From Streptomyces pristinaespiralis (GTDB lineage: Bacteria; Actinomycetota; Actinomycetes; Streptomycetales; Streptomycetaceae), in NCBI RefSeq assembly GCF_001278075.1, contig NZ_CP011340.1, positions 3,410,001 through 3,474,000 of the forward strand: a stretch of DNA of 64,000 nt. The letters are read 5' to 3'. Position numbers and translations under genes: made by a program. The notes below the pieces were generated by a model. That model did no database searches and was not told the origin of the DNA. It saw nothing but the letters and a program-made list of their open reading frames with translations. Positions 9,077 through 17,853 of this stretch are shown here, one piece after another. Position 1 is the first letter of the stretch; every line of letters begins with the position of its first letter.

Positions 9077-10288
9077 ATGCAGGTGATCCAGTCCACGAAG
9101 CTCGCAAACGTCTGTTACGAAATCCGGGGCCCGGTCCTCGAGGAGGCAATGCGGCTGGAGGCAGCAGGTCATCGCATCCTCAAGCTGAACACCGGCAACC
9201 CGGCCGCCTTCGGCTTCGAGTGCCCGCCGGAGATCCTCGAGGACATCCTCCGCAACCTCAGCACCGCCCATGGATACGGCGACGCCAAGGGGCTGCTGTC
9301 CGCGCGGCGCGCGGTGATGCAGCACTACCAGACCAAGGGCATCGAGCTCGGCGTCGAGGACATCTATCTGGGCAACGGCGTCTCCGAGCTGATCCAGATG
9401 TCGATGCAGGCGCTGCTCGACGACGGCGACGAGGTGCTCGTACCGGCGCCCGACTACCCGCTGTGGACGGCGTCGGTGTCGCTGTCCGGCGGCACGGCCG
9501 TGCACTACCGGTGCGACGAGCAGTCCGACTGGATGCCCGACCTGGCGGACATCGAGCGCAAGATCACCGACCGCACCAAGGCGATCGTGATCATCAACCC
9601 GAACAATCCGACGGGCGCCGTCTACGACGACGAGATGCTGCGCAGCCTCACCGAGATCGCCCGGCGCCACAACCTGGTCGTCTGCTCGGACGAGATCTAC
9701 GACCGGATCCTCTACGACGGCGCGACCCACACCCCCACCGCCGCCCTCGCCCCCGACCTGATGGTCCTCACCTTCAACGGGCTGTCCAAGAACTACCGGG
9801 TGGCCGGTTACCGGGCCGGCTGGATGGCGGTCTGCGGCCCCAAGGCGCACGCCTCCTCGTACATCGAGGGACTGACGATCCTCGCCAACATGCGGCTGTG
9901 CGCCAACATGCCCTCGCAGCACGCGGTGGCCACGGCGCTCGGCGGCCGGCAGTCGATCGAGGAGCTGGTGCTGCCGGGCGGACGGATCCTGGAGCAGCGG
10001 GACGTCGCGTACGACCTGCTGACGCAGATCCCCGGTGTGACCTGCGTGAAGCCGAAGGGGGCGCTGTATCTGTTCCCGCGGCTCGACCCCAAGGTCTACA
10101 AGATCAAGGACGACCGGCAGATGGTGCTGGACCTGCTGCGGGCCGAGAAGATCATGGTGGTGCACGGCACGGGCTTCAACTGGCCGGAGCCGGACCACTT
10201 CCGGATCGTGACCCTGCCGACGGCGAAGGACCTCGCGGACGCGGTGACCCGGATCGGCACGTTCCTGGACGGATACGGCCAGCCGTAG
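9077..10288 (+). CDS. pyridoxal-phosphate aminotransferase, class I/II (AlaA-like)
   Basis: 403-residue fold-type I aminotransferase. It has NTGNPAAFGF near the N-terminus, YLGNGVSELIQM, PDYPLWTASVSLSGG, IINPNNPTGAVYDDE, SDEIYDRI, and the PLP lysine K238 in SKNYRVAGYRAGW. These features match the AlaA/YfbQ type that makes alanine from pyruvate and glutamate, though other amino acceptors are possible. The ATG at 9077 gives the family start (MQVIQSTKLANVCYEIRG); the longer open frame upstream is not supported. It is followed after 101 bases by a small unknown gene. Confidence 0.9.
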   Translation: MQVIQSTKLANVCYEIRGPVLEEAMRLEAAGHRILKLNTGNPAAFGFECPPEILEDILRNLSTAHGYGDAKGLLSARRAVMQHYQTKGIELGVEDIYLGNGVSELIQMSMQALLDDGDEVLVPAPDYPLWTASVSLSGGTAVHYRCDEQSDWMPDLADIERKITDRTKAIVIINPNNPTGAVYDDEMLRSLTEIARRHNLVVCSDEIYDRILYDGATHTPTAALAPDLMVLTFNGLSKNYRVAGYRAGWMAVCGPKAHASSYIEGLTILANMRLCANMPSQHAVATALGGRQSIEELVLPGGRILEQRDVAYDLLTQIPGVTCVKPKGALYLFPRLDPKVYKIKDDRQMVLDLLRAEKIMVVHGTGFNWPEPDHFRIVTLPTAKDLADAVTRIGTFLDGYGQP

Positions 10289-10354
10289 GGCGTCGTCCCA
10301 GGCCCCGGCCCGGGACTCCCGAAGCGACTCAACTTTAGACTCGATCCAATGTAG

Positions 10355-10386
10355 GATGGTCTCCTGACTGTGAGCAGGAGGCCATC
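10355..10386 (+). promoter_or_regulatory. palindrome overlapping the ribosome-binding site of the 128-residue protein
   Basis: GATGGTCTCCTG and CAGGAGGCCATC form a 12-bp stem (one G-U pair in RNA) around an 8-base loop, ending three bases before the ATG. The right arm contains the ribosome-binding site CAGGAGG. In RNA the stem would hide that site; as DNA it could be an operator. A -10-like TAGGAT overlaps its left end. Confidence 0.5.
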
Positions 10387-10389
10387 CCC

Positions 10390-10776
10390 ATGTACGAGCC
10401 GATCCGCACCAAGTCGGTCCACTCGATGGCCGACGAGGCGCAGTACCCCCACCGGAGCCGCGAGGAAGAGCTGGACATCCAGCTGGCCGGGCACCTCGCC
10501 GCGCTGCTGGCCGTGACCGACGAACTCGGTCTCGAGCAGGCGGCCGACGCCATCGCCGAGCAGGTCTCGAGGCTGCGTGGCGCACCGCCGGCCCGCCACG
10601 CGGGCCTCAGCGGCGCCGACCGGGCCGACCTGCACCGGCGCGCTCACGCCCTCGCCGGCCGCGCCCTCGTCGTCGCCGCCTCGCGCGCCGACACCGCCGC
10701 CGCGATCCTCTCCGCGGAGCGGATGGACGCGCACACCGCCGCCCTCGAGACCCAGCGTCTGGTCGGCGCCCCCTGA
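10390..10776 (+). CDS. conserved hypothetical protein, helical
   Basis: I do not recognise a family for this 128-residue protein. It has no signal peptide or membrane helix. After a short N-terminal tail (MYEPIRTKSVHSMADEAQ) it is nearly all Ala/Leu/Glu/Arg-rich helix, with heptad-like spacing in ADAIAEQVSRL and RADLHRRAHALAGRAL. The start is fixed by CAGGAGG nine bases upstream, which is buried in an inverted repeat (10355-10386). That suggests its expression is controlled at translation initiation or by a repressor. Confidence 0.6.
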   Translation: MYEPIRTKSVHSMADEAQYPHRSREEELDIQLAGHLAALLAVTDELGLEQAADAIAEQVSRLRGAPPARHAGLSGADRADLHRRAHALAGRALVVAASRADTAAAILSAERMDAHTAALETQRLVGAP

Positions 10777-10834
10777 CGGCCCCGGTCCGCGGCCGGGGAG
10801 GCTGCGGACCGGGTGCCATGACCCTGACGGGCCG

Positions 10835-10871
10835 ACGGGTCCGCCGGCCCCGCGGGGACCGGCGGACCCGT
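10835..10871. terminator. terminator between convergent genes
   Basis: Perfect 13-bp stem ACGGGTCCGCCGG with an 11-base loop. It lies between the 128-residue gene (ends 10776) and the leftward secreted protein gene (ends 10875). Confidence 0.75.
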
Positions 10872-10874
10872 AGC

Positions 10875-12611
10875 TCAGCGGGTGACGAACACCGTCGCGG
10901 ACGCGCTGCTGCCGGTGTGCAGGTCGTCGCCCCCGTACGTCACCGCGTACGTCACGTCCCGGCGTGCGCGCGGCAGGTCCTTGACCGTGAACGTGCCGTC
11001 CGCCGCGACCGGGACCGAGGAGAGCGTGCCCGTGCCGAGCCGGTCCGTGCGCTCGACCGCCAGCGTGACGCCGGCGGGCAGCGCGCGGCCCTGGGCGGTC
11101 AGCCTGCCGGTGATCTCGACGCCGGCGGCCATCGACGCCTCCGCCGGAGCGGTGAGCGCGATCGACGTCGGCGCCTTCGCGACGTCGACGGTGAGGGAGA
11201 CGTCCTCGGCCGGGCGGTGGGTGAGGTCGCCGAGGAACGAGACCGTGTAGGTCGCGCTGCCGACGGCGTCCGGGACGTCCAGCACCGTGAAGGTCCCGTC
11301 CACCGCGACCTCGGCCTCGGCGAGCTTGCGCGTGCCGTCGGCCGTGGTGCGTACGGCGCTGACCCTGACCGGCTCGGACGGCGCGGTGCCGTCGAGTTCG
11401 AGGCGGCCACGGATGCCGACCGGTTCGCCGACGACGGCCTGACCCGGGGTGTGGGTCAGCGCGCCGGTGAAGCGGGAGTCGTACTGGGCGGCCGGGGGCT
11501 GCACGATGTGCAGCCAGAAGGCGTTGCCGTACGCGTTGGTGGTGACGGCGAAGAGCCGGGAGCCGTCCTTGGACCATTCCAGGCCGCGCGGGACGACGCG
11601 GTTTCCGTCGAGGTCGCCCTCGAAGGCGAACTCCATCGCCGTCGTGCCGTTCGCCGGGTCGGCCGGCTGGATCAGCAGGTCGGGGGTGCTGCCCGTGGCC
11701 GAGGCTCCGCGCGCCACGTACTTCCCGTCACCGCTGAAGGCGACGGCGGACGCCGTGGCGCCCGTGGGCAGCGGCTGGTAGCCGGGGCCGGCGTCGCTCA
11801 GGTCGCCGGAGTTCAGCAGGCGCGTGCCGTACGCGGCGTCGGCGACCGCGAGCCGGCCGCCGTCCGCGCTGACGGCGATGTCCTTCAGGTCCAGCGCGCC
11901 CTTGCCCTCGGCGTCCGCGAAACGGCGGGAGTCACCGCGCACGGGGGTGTCGCCGGAGGTGTCGAACGACGTGAGGAACGGGTCGGGCGAGACCGGGCCC
12001 TTGGCCTGGCCCATGAACAGCCGGTCCGCCGCTCCGTCGCCGGTCGCGAGCAGCAGCTTGCCCGCGGCGTTCCAGTTGGTGCGCGTGTGCACCCCGCCCA
12101 CCACCGAGTCCAGGTCCGTCCGGTTCTGGTCGCAGTAGGAGTCGTTGGACGCGGGGGTGGTGGTGTGCCAGCGCTTGGTTCCGGTGACCGCCAGTTCCCG
12201 GCCGCAGGCGTCCTGGTAGGCGGCGGTGCGGCCGGTCTCCTTCAGGGTCAGCGTGTCGTAGGCGAAGACGCCCTCCCGCTGGCCCACGTACAGGGTGGCC
12301 GCGTCCTCGCTCAGCGCGAGACCGGAGGCGCGGGTCTCCGTGGCGAACGAACCGACCCGGTGGCCCTCGAAGTCATAGGCGACGACCACGCCCCCGTACA
12401 GGGCGGCCGACGACTTGTCGGAGATGAAGACGCGCTGGTTTTGCGAGTCGACCACCATGTCCGAGAACGAGGAAGCGGGCAGCTTCGCCACCACGTCGGA
12501 CGCTTCCGCCGCGTGTGCGGCGGGTGCCGCGAGGACGAGCCCCGTGCCGCCGACCGCGAGTGCGGCCACCGTCGCGGCAAGACGTCTCACCTTGTACTGA
12601 AAAGCACTCAA
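10875..12611 (-). CDS. secreted beta-propeller-like protein with C-terminal Ig-like repeats
   Basis: Exported protein of about 578 residues. After a signal peptide ending in AAPAAHAAEA come repeated short blades (VVVDSQNQRVFISDK-like, LALSEDAATLYVG, IAVSADGGRLAVAD, VAFSGDGKYVARG, LEWSKDGSRLFAV) typical of a seven-bladed WD/YVTN-type propeller. Two tandem Ig-like repeats follow (each with TSIALTAPAE- or VGIRGRLELDG-like openings and TYxVxxxGD endings). It is likely a cell-surface binding or adhesion protein; the ligand is unknown. The start is uncertain: TTG at 12611 has GGGGGG five bases upstream, while GTG at 12590 gives a classic MRRLAATVAAL signal peptide but no ribosome-binding site. Confidence 0.75.
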   Translation of the reverse strand: MSAFQYKVRRLAATVAALAVGGTGLVLAAPAAHAAEASDVVAKLPASSFSDMVVDSQNQRVFISDKSSAALYGGVVVAYDFEGHRVGSFATETRASGLALSEDAATLYVGQREGVFAYDTLTLKETGRTAAYQDACGRELAVTGTKRWHTTTPASNDSYCDQNRTDLDSVVGGVHTRTNWNAAGKLLLATGDGAADRLFMGQAKGPVSPDPFLTSFDTSGDTPVRGDSRRFADAEGKGALDLKDIAVSADGGRLAVADAAYGTRLLNSGDLSDAGPGYQPLPTGATASAVAFSGDGKYVARGASATGSTPDLLIQPADPANGTTAMEFAFEGDLDGNRVVPRGLEWSKDGSRLFAVTTNAYGNAFWLHIVQPPAAQYDSRFTGALTHTPGQAVVGEPVGIRGRLELDGTAPSEPVRVSAVRTTADGTRKLAEAEVAVDGTFTVLDVPDAVGSATYTVSFLGDLTHRPAEDVSLTVDVAKAPTSIALTAPAEASMAAGVEITGRLTAQGRALPAGVTLAVERTDRLGTGTLSSVPVAADGTFTVKDLPRARRDVTYAVTYGGDDLHTGSSASATVFVTR

Positions 12612-12720
12612 CTTAGCCCCCCACAGGCTCAGTTCACGTTCGTCGTCGAACGTGAAGATCCCATGGAACATGTGAGCGAGGCGTGTGCGCAAGGCGCCGC
12701 GCCTGAACCGCGGGAGACTT

Positions 12721-12754
12721 CGGCCCCCGGAGCCTGAGGGGGCTCCGGGGGCCG
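12721..12754 (-). terminator. terminator of pckG
   Basis: Perfect 14-bp stem CGGCCCCCGGAGCC with a 6-base loop, about 80 bases past the pckG stop and upstream of the secreted propeller gene. Confidence 0.75.
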
Positions 12755-12835
12755 TTTCACACGTGACGGGTCGTTCGTGACCCCCACTGGTCAGGGCGGA
12801 TGTCGGGGCGCCCCGCCACGTGGCTTACGGGGCGG

Positions 12836-14656
12836 TCAGCCGAGGCGGGCGACCAGCGAGCGGTACTCGTCCCACAGCTCCTTGGGCGTGTGGTCACCGA
12901 AGGTGTTGAGGTGCTCGGGGACCAGGGCGGCCTCCTCGCGCCAGACCTCGGTGTCGACCTTGAGCAGGAACTCGAGGTCCTCGGCCGGCAGGTCCAGGCC
13001 CTCGGTGTCGAGCGCGTCGGCCGTCGGCAGGATGCCGATCGGGGTCTCGACGCCCTCCGCCTTGCCCTCCAGACGCTCCACGATCCACTTGAGCACCCGG
13101 CTGTTCTCGCCGAAGCCCGGCCAGACGAACTTGCCCGCGTCGTTCTTGCGGAACCAGTTCACGTAGTAGATCTTGGGCAGCTTCGCGGCGTCGGCGTTCT
13201 GGCCGACCTTGAGCCAGTGGGCCATGTAGTCGCCCATGTTGTAGCCGCAGAACGGCAGCATGGCGAACGGGTCGCGGCGCAGCTCGCCGACCTTGCCCTC
13301 GGCGGCGGCGGTCTTCTCGGAGGCGACGTTCGCGCCGAGGAAGACGCCGTGCTGCCAGTTGAAGGACTCGGTCACCAGCGGGACCGCGGAGGCGCGGCGG
13401 CCGCCGAAGAGGATCGCCGAGATCGGCACGCCCTTCGGGTCCTCCCACTCCGGCGCGGCGATCGGGCACTGCGCGGCCGGGACGGTGAAGCGGGCGTTGG
13501 GGTGGGCGGCCGGGGTCCCGGACTCGGGCGTCCAGTCGTTGCCCTTCCAGTCCGTGAGGTGGGCCGGGGGCTCCTCGGTCATGCCCTCCCACCACACGTC
13601 GCCGTCGTCGGTGAGCGCGACGTTGGTGAAGACGGCGTTGCCCCAGAGCGTCTTCATGGCGTTGGCGTTGGTGTGCTCGCCGGTGCCGGGCGCGACGCCG
13701 AAGAAGCCCGCCTCGGGGTTGATCGCGTAGAGACGGCCGTCCTCGCCGAAGCGCATCCAGGCGATGTCGTCACCGATGGTCTCGACCGTCCAGCCGGAGA
13801 TCGTGGGCTCCAGCATGGCGAGGTTCGTCTTGCCACAGGCGGACGGGAACGCGGCGGCCACGTACTTGGACTCGCCCTGCGGCGGGGTGAGCTTGAGGAT
13901 CAGCATGTGCTCGGCGAGCCAGCCCTCGTCGCGGGCCATGACGGACGCGATGCGCAGGGCGTAGCACTTCTTTCCGAGCAGGGCGTTGCCGCCGTAGCCG
14001 GAGCCGTAGGACCAGATCTCACGGGTCTCGGGGAAGTGCGAGATGTACTTGGTGGAGTTGCACGGCCACGGGACGTCGGCCTCGCCCTCCGCCAGGGGCG
14101 CGCCCAGCGTGTGGACGGCCTTGACGAAGAAGCCGTCCTCGCCCAGCTCCTCGAGGACGGCCTGTCCCATGCGGGTCATGGTGCGCATGGAGACGGCGAC
14201 GTACGCGGAGTCGGTGATCTCGACGCCGATCGCGGACAGCGGCGAGCCGAGCGGGCCCATGCAGAAGGGCACGACGTACATCGTGCGGCCCTTCATCGAG
14301 CCGCGGAAGATCCCCTTCTCCCCGGCGAAGATCTCCTTCATCTCCGCCGGCGCCTTCCAGTGGTTCGTCGGGCCGGCGTCCTCCTCCTTCTCGGAGCAGA
14401 TGAAGGTGCGGTCCTCGACGCGGGCGACGTCGGTGGGGTCGGACGCGGCGTAGTAGGAGTTGGGGCGCTTGATCGGGTCCAGTTTCTTGAACGTGCCCTT
14501 GGCCACGAGCTCCTCGGCCAGCCGCTCGTACTCGGCCTCCGAGCCGTCGCACCAGACGATGTTGTCCGGCTGCGTGACCGCTGCGATCTCGTCGACCCAG
14601 GAGATGAGCTCCTGGTGGTTGGTGGGGACGCTGGGAGCCGCGATGTCGCGCGCCAC
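12836..14656 (-). CDS. pckG: phosphoenolpyruvate carboxykinase (GTP)
   Basis: Converts oxaloacetate and GTP to phosphoenolpyruvate, CO2 and GDP, the entry to gluconeogenesis. The 606-residue cytoplasmic protein has the GTP-class signatures: the P-loop ACGKTN at 273-278 with the reactive Cys274, the kinase motif [26 protein letters not shown], and the RRAS substrate loop in [14 protein letters not shown]. It begins with GTG ([13 protein letters not shown]) behind TAGGAG. The 206-base region upstream, shared with the divergent hemolysin III gene, includes a perfect CTCACGTGAG palindrome at 14804-14813 of unknown meaning. Length and sequence are typical of Streptomyces pckG. Confidence 0.97.
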   Translation of the reverse strand: MARDIAAPSVPTNHQELISWVDEIAAVTQPDNIVWCDGSEAEYERLAEELVAKGTFKKLDPIKRPNSYYAASDPTDVARVEDRTFICSEKEEDAGPTNHWKAPAEMKEIFAGEKGIFRGSMKGRTMYVVPFCMGPLGSPLSAIGVEITDSAYVAVSMRTMTRMGQAVLEELGEDGFFVKAVHTLGAPLAEGEADVPWPCNSTKYISHFPETREIWSYGSGYGGNALLGKKCYALRIASVMARDEGWLAEHMLILKLTPPQGESKYVAAAFPSACGKTNLAMLEPTISGWTVETIGDDIAWMRFGEDGRLYAINPEAGFFGVAPGTGEHTNANAMKTLWGNAVFTNVALTDDGDVWWEGMTEEPPAHLTDWKGNDWTPESGTPAAHPNARFTVPAAQCPIAAPEWEDPKGVPISAILFGGRRASAVPLVTESFNWQHGVFLGANVASEKTAAAEGKVGELRRDPFAMLPFCGYNMGDYMAHWLKVGQNADAAKLPKIYYVNWFRKNDAGKFVWPGFGENSRVLKWIVERLEGKAEGVETPIGILPTADALDTEGLDLPAEDLEFLLKVDTEVWREEAALVPEHLNTFGDHTPKELWDEYRSLVARLG

Positions 14657-14829
14657 GATCGCTCCTAAGTGAGGGTTTGTTGGTTTGTGCCCCGTGGGGG
14701 CCGCGACCCGGATGCTTCGTACCTACTTTTGGCTGGCGCTCATCCGGTGCCGACCGCACTCATCTGATCATCGATGCCGAATGCCCATATGTCCAGAGGC
14801 CCTCTCACGTGAGCATCGCCACTCGTCGC

Positions 14830-14855
14830 TGCTACCTACGGTTGCGTAGGTAGCA
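14830..14855. promoter_or_regulatory. perfect inverted repeat just upstream of the hemolysin III gene
   Basis: TGCTACCTACG, GTTG, CGTAGGTAGCA: 11-bp arms with no mismatch and a 4-base centre. It ends seven bases before the ATG at 14863 and covers the expected ribosome-binding region. The size and symmetry suit a TetR- or GntR-type operator; an RNA hairpin hiding the start is the alternative. Confidence 0.55.
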
Positions 14856-14862
14856 TTCGGGC

Positions 14863-15540
14863 ATGACTGCAGCCACGCCCGAAGTGACCGAGATGGACCC
14901 GCCCCCGGTGAAACCGAGGCTGCGCGGCTGGCTGCACGCAGGGATGTTCCCCGCCGTTGTGATCGCGGGAATCGTCCTCATCGCACTCGCGGACTCGACC
15001 AAGGCCAAGATCGCCTGCGGCATCTACGTGGTGACCGCATGCCTGCTCTTCGGCGTCAGCGCGCTCTACCACCGCGGCAACTGGGGCCCGCGGGCCACGG
15101 CCGTGCTGCGCCGGCTGGACCACGCGAACATCTTCCTGATCATCGCGGGCACCTACACGCCGCTCACGCTGCTCCTGCTCCCCGCGTCCACGGGCCGGGT
15201 GCTGCTGTGGGCGGTCTGGGCGGCCGCGGTGGCCGGGATCGCCTTCCGGGTGTTCTGGGTCGGCGCTCCCCGCTGGCTCTACACGCCCTGCTACATAGCG
15301 ATGGGCTGGGCCGCGGTGTTCTTCCTCCCCGACTTCCTGCGCGAGGGCGGCGTCGCCGTGCTCGTCCTGGTGATCGTCGGCGGGCTGCTCTACAGCGCGG
15401 GCGGGGTGATCTACGGGATCAAGCGACCGAACCCGTCGCCGCGCTGGTTCGGTTTCCACGAGGTGTTCCACTCCCTCACGCTCGCGGCGTTCATCGTCCA
15501 CTACGTGGGGATCTCGCTGGTGGCGTACCAGCACTCCTGA
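14863..15540 (+). CDS. hemolysin III family (PAQR-like) membrane protein
   Basis: 225-residue integral membrane protein with seven hydrophobic segments, belonging to the HlyIII/YqfA/PAQR group. It shows the family's conserved polar residues: ALYHRGNWGP, the Ser/Asp-bearing LDHANIFLIIAGTYTP, and the C-terminal HEVFHSLTLAAFIVHY, which supply the metal-binding histidines. In bacteria the role is poorly defined (membrane hydrolase or envelope homeostasis). The gene is divergent from pckG and has a perfect 22-bp-arm palindrome overlapping its ribosome-binding region, so it is probably tightly regulated. Confidence 0.9.
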   Translation: MTAATPEVTEMDPPPVKPRLRGWLHAGMFPAVVIAGIVLIALADSTKAKIACGIYVVTACLLFGVSALYHRGNWGPRATAVLRRLDHANIFLIIAGTYTPLTLLLLPASTGRVLLWAVWAAAVAGIAFRVFWVGAPRWLYTPCYIAMGWAAVFFLPDFLREGGVAVLVLVIVGGLLYSAGGVIYGIKRPNPSPRWFGFHEVFHSLTLAAFIVHYVGISLVAYQHS

Positions 15541-15581
15541 GCACCCCGGAGCCCGCACCCCGGCTCGAGCACAACAAAATA

Positions 15582-15621
15582 TTGACGCTCACCTCTTTTT
15601 GAGAGTTACTGTCATTTGACA
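15582..15621 (+). promoter_or_regulatory. promoter and TetR-type operator of the MFS-tetR operon
   Basis: A -35-like TTGACG at 15582-15587 with a weak -10 about 18 bases on (TTACTG, 15606-15611). Overlapping it is the palindrome TGTCA-TT-TGACA (15610-15621). The downstream operon encodes its own TetR regulator, so autoregulation through this site is the natural reading. Confidence 0.45.
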
Positions 15622-15645
15622 TCCACTCTCTTAAGGAGGTGCGTC

Positions 15646-17154
15646 ATGTCCGCACCCGACCCCCGGCGCTGGTGGGCACTGGCGGCGATGGTCGCGAGCC
15701 TGCTCGTCCTGGGCTTCGACATGACCATCCTGAACGTGGCCCTGCCGGCCATGGCGGAACAGCTCGGCGCCACCACCGGAGAACAGCAGTGGATGGCGGA
15801 CGGCTACGTCGTGGTCTTCGCCGCCCTGATGCTGCCCGCCGGGCTCGTCGGAGACAGGTTCGGCCGCCGGCGGATGCTGGTGGCGGGCCTGGGCGTCTTC
15901 CTGGCCGGCTCGCTCCTCGGCGCACTCGCCGACGACGTCACCACCGTCATCGCCGCGCGCGCCGCCATGGGCGTCGGCGCCGCCTTCGTGATGCCGCTCG
16001 GCATGGCCGTCGTGCCGTCGCTGTTCGCCGCCGAGGAGCGGGCCAAGGCCGTCGGCATCGTCACCGCCGCCTCCGCGCTCGGGCTGCCGCTCGGGCCGGT
16101 CGTCGGCGGCTGGCTGCTCGACCACTTCTGGTGGGGCTCCGTCTTCGTGGTCAACATCCCGATGGTCGCGATCGGGATCACCGCCTGCCTGTTCCTGCTG
16201 CCCGAGACGCGCGACCCCGCGGCACCCCGGGTCGGCGTCCTGTCCACGGCGCTGACCGCCACCGGCCTCGGCGCACTGATCTACGGGATCATCGAGGCAC
16301 CCGTCCGCGGCTGGACGGACCCGGTGGTCCTCGGCGCCCTGGCCGCCGCCACGGTGCTGATCGCGGCCCTCGTCGTCCGGGAGAAGCGCTCCGAGCGCCC
16401 CATGCTCGACATGGGGCTCCTCGCCGACCGCTCGTTCCTGCTGAACACCCTGACCGTGACCCTGGCGATGTTCGTGCTCGCCGGGCTGATGTTCGTGCTC
16501 CCGCCGTATCTGCAGGCCGTCCTAGGGAACGACGCCTTCGGCACCGGGGTGCGGATGCTGCCGCTGATGGGCGGACTGATCGTCGCCGCGAAGGGCAGCG
16601 CCCCGCTGGCCGAACGGTTCGGCGCCCGCGCGGTGATCACCGCCGGTCTCGTCGTCCTCGCCTTCGCGGGCTTCCTCGGCAGCCGCGTCACCGTGGACAG
16701 CGGCTACGGCTTCACCGCCCTGTGGCTGTCGGTCGCCGGCCTCGGCTTCGGCTTCTCGATGGTGCCCGCGATGACGGCCGCCATCGACACCCTGCCGCCG
16801 GACCGCGCGGGCTCCGGCTCCGGACTGCTGACGACCGTCCGCCAGGTCGGCAGCGCGATCGGGATCGCGCTCATCGGGTCGCTGCTGGCGGCCGTCTACG
16901 AGAGCCGGCTGCCGGCCGGCGCCCCCGACGCGGCCGGCGACTCCGTGGTCGCCGCGCATCTGCTGGGCGACCCGGTGCTCACCGCGGCGGCGGACGCCGC
17001 GTACACGAGGGGCATGGGTACGGTGCTGCTCGTCTCCGGGACGGCCGCCCTGATCACGGCGCTCCTGGCGGCGGCCCTGCTGCCGAAACCGGGGAGCGCC
17101 CCGGCCGCCGTGACCCCGGACGTGGCGGGGGCGGCGGCGGATGCCCGACAATGA
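15646..17154 (+). CDS. MFS multidrug exporter, DHA2 family (14 membrane segments)
   Basis: 502-residue proton-driven drug exporter of the EmrB/QacA (DHA2) type. It has the conserved motif D1 LGFDMTILNVALP in helix 1, QWMADGYVVVFAALMLPAGLVGDRFGRRRM (motif A loop GDRFGRRR), and motif C-like GLPLGPVVGGWLLDHFWWGSVF, which marks antiporters. Further hydrophobic segments bring the count to 14. The start at 15646 follows an excellent AAGGAGGTG; an upstream in-frame codon is less likely. It overlaps the tetR gene by four bases (ATGA), so transporter and repressor are co-transcribed. The substrate is unknown. Confidence 0.92.
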   Translation: MSAPDPRRWWALAAMVASLLVLGFDMTILNVALPAMAEQLGATTGEQQWMADGYVVVFAALMLPAGLVGDRFGRRRMLVAGLGVFLAGSLLGALADDVTTVIAARAAMGVGAAFVMPLGMAVVPSLFAAEERAKAVGIVTAASALGLPLGPVVGGWLLDHFWWGSVFVVNIPMVAIGITACLFLLPETRDPAAPRVGVLSTALTATGLGALIYGIIEAPVRGWTDPVVLGALAAATVLIAALVVREKRSERPMLDMGLLADRSFLLNTLTVTLAMFVLAGLMFVLPPYLQAVLGNDAFGTGVRMLPLMGGLIVAAKGSAPLAERFGARAVITAGLVVLAFAGFLGSRVTVDSGYGFTALWLSVAGLGFGFSMVPAMTAAIDTLPPDRAGSGSGLLTTVRQVGSAIGIALIGSLLAAVYESRLPAGAPDAAGDSVVAAHLLGDPVLTAAADAAYTRGMGTVLLVSGTAALITALLAAALLPKPGSAPAAVTPDVAGAAADARQ

Positions 17155-17780
17155 CGACCATGGCCGCCACCGCACCTCTCCCCTTCGAACACCAGCCCCC
17201 GATGGGGCTGCGGGAGCGCAAGAAGCTCAAGACCCGTATCGCGATCCGCAGGGCCACGTACCGGCTGATCGCCGAGCAGGGGTACGACGCGACCACGGTC
17301 GAGCAGATCGCGGCGGCGGCGGAGGTCTCCCCCTCCACGGTCTTCCGGTACTTCCCCACCAAGGAAGACATCGTCCTCACCGACGAGTACGACCCGGTCA
17401 TGGAGGCGGAGCTGCGGGCCCGGCCCGCGGACGAACCGCCGCTCGCGTCCCTGCGGATCATCCTGACCGGCGCCGTCGCCGCGATCCTCGAGAACGAGCC
17501 CGAGGAGATGCACCTGCGCACCCGGCTCATGCTGGAGGTCCCCGCCCTGCGGGCCCGGATGACAGAGACGATGGCCGACACCTCGCAGCTGCTCGCCCGT
17601 CCGATCGCCGACCGCGTGGGCAGGGAACCCGACGACCTGGAGGTACGGGTCTTCACCGCCGCCGTCATGGCCGCGCTGCGCGAGGCCCTGATCCACTGGG
17701 GCGAGCACGGCCGGCGGGACGACCTGGTCGCCGTGGTGAACCGCACGCTGGACATCCTCGAGGGCGGCCTGCGGCTCTGA
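17151..17780 (+). CDS. TetR family transcriptional regulator
   Basis: 209-residue repressor with an N-terminal HTH: RERKKLKTRIAIRRATYRL, EQGYDATTVEQIAAAAEVS and PSTVFRYFPTKEDIVL, the TetR recognition helix. The C-terminal ligand-binding domain follows. It is translationally coupled to the upstream exporter and most probably represses it through the TGTCATTTGACA site at 15610-15621. The start ATG at 17151 overlaps the exporter stop; a second ATG three codons on is an alternative. Confidence 0.92.
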   Translation: MTTMAATAPLPFEHQPPMGLRERKKLKTRIAIRRATYRLIAEQGYDATTVEQIAAAAEVSPSTVFRYFPTKEDIVLTDEYDPVMEAELRARPADEPPLASLRIILTGAVAAILENEPEEMHLRTRLMLEVPALRARMTETMADTSQLLARPIADRVGREPDDLEVRVFTAAVMAALREALIHWGEHGRRDDLVAVVNRTLDILEGGLRL

Positions 17781-17853
17781 CGCCGGGGCGGCGCCGGGGA
17801 GTTGCGCCCCGGGCCGCCGTACCGGGCGGCGCCCCCTGCCCGATCATGACTGC

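Noticed and set aside
15639..17780. 713-codon frame leading into the TetR gene
   Set aside because: Before 17151 the frame is a shadow of the MFS exporter. The TetR HTH begins just after the ATG at 17151, which overlaps the exporter stop.
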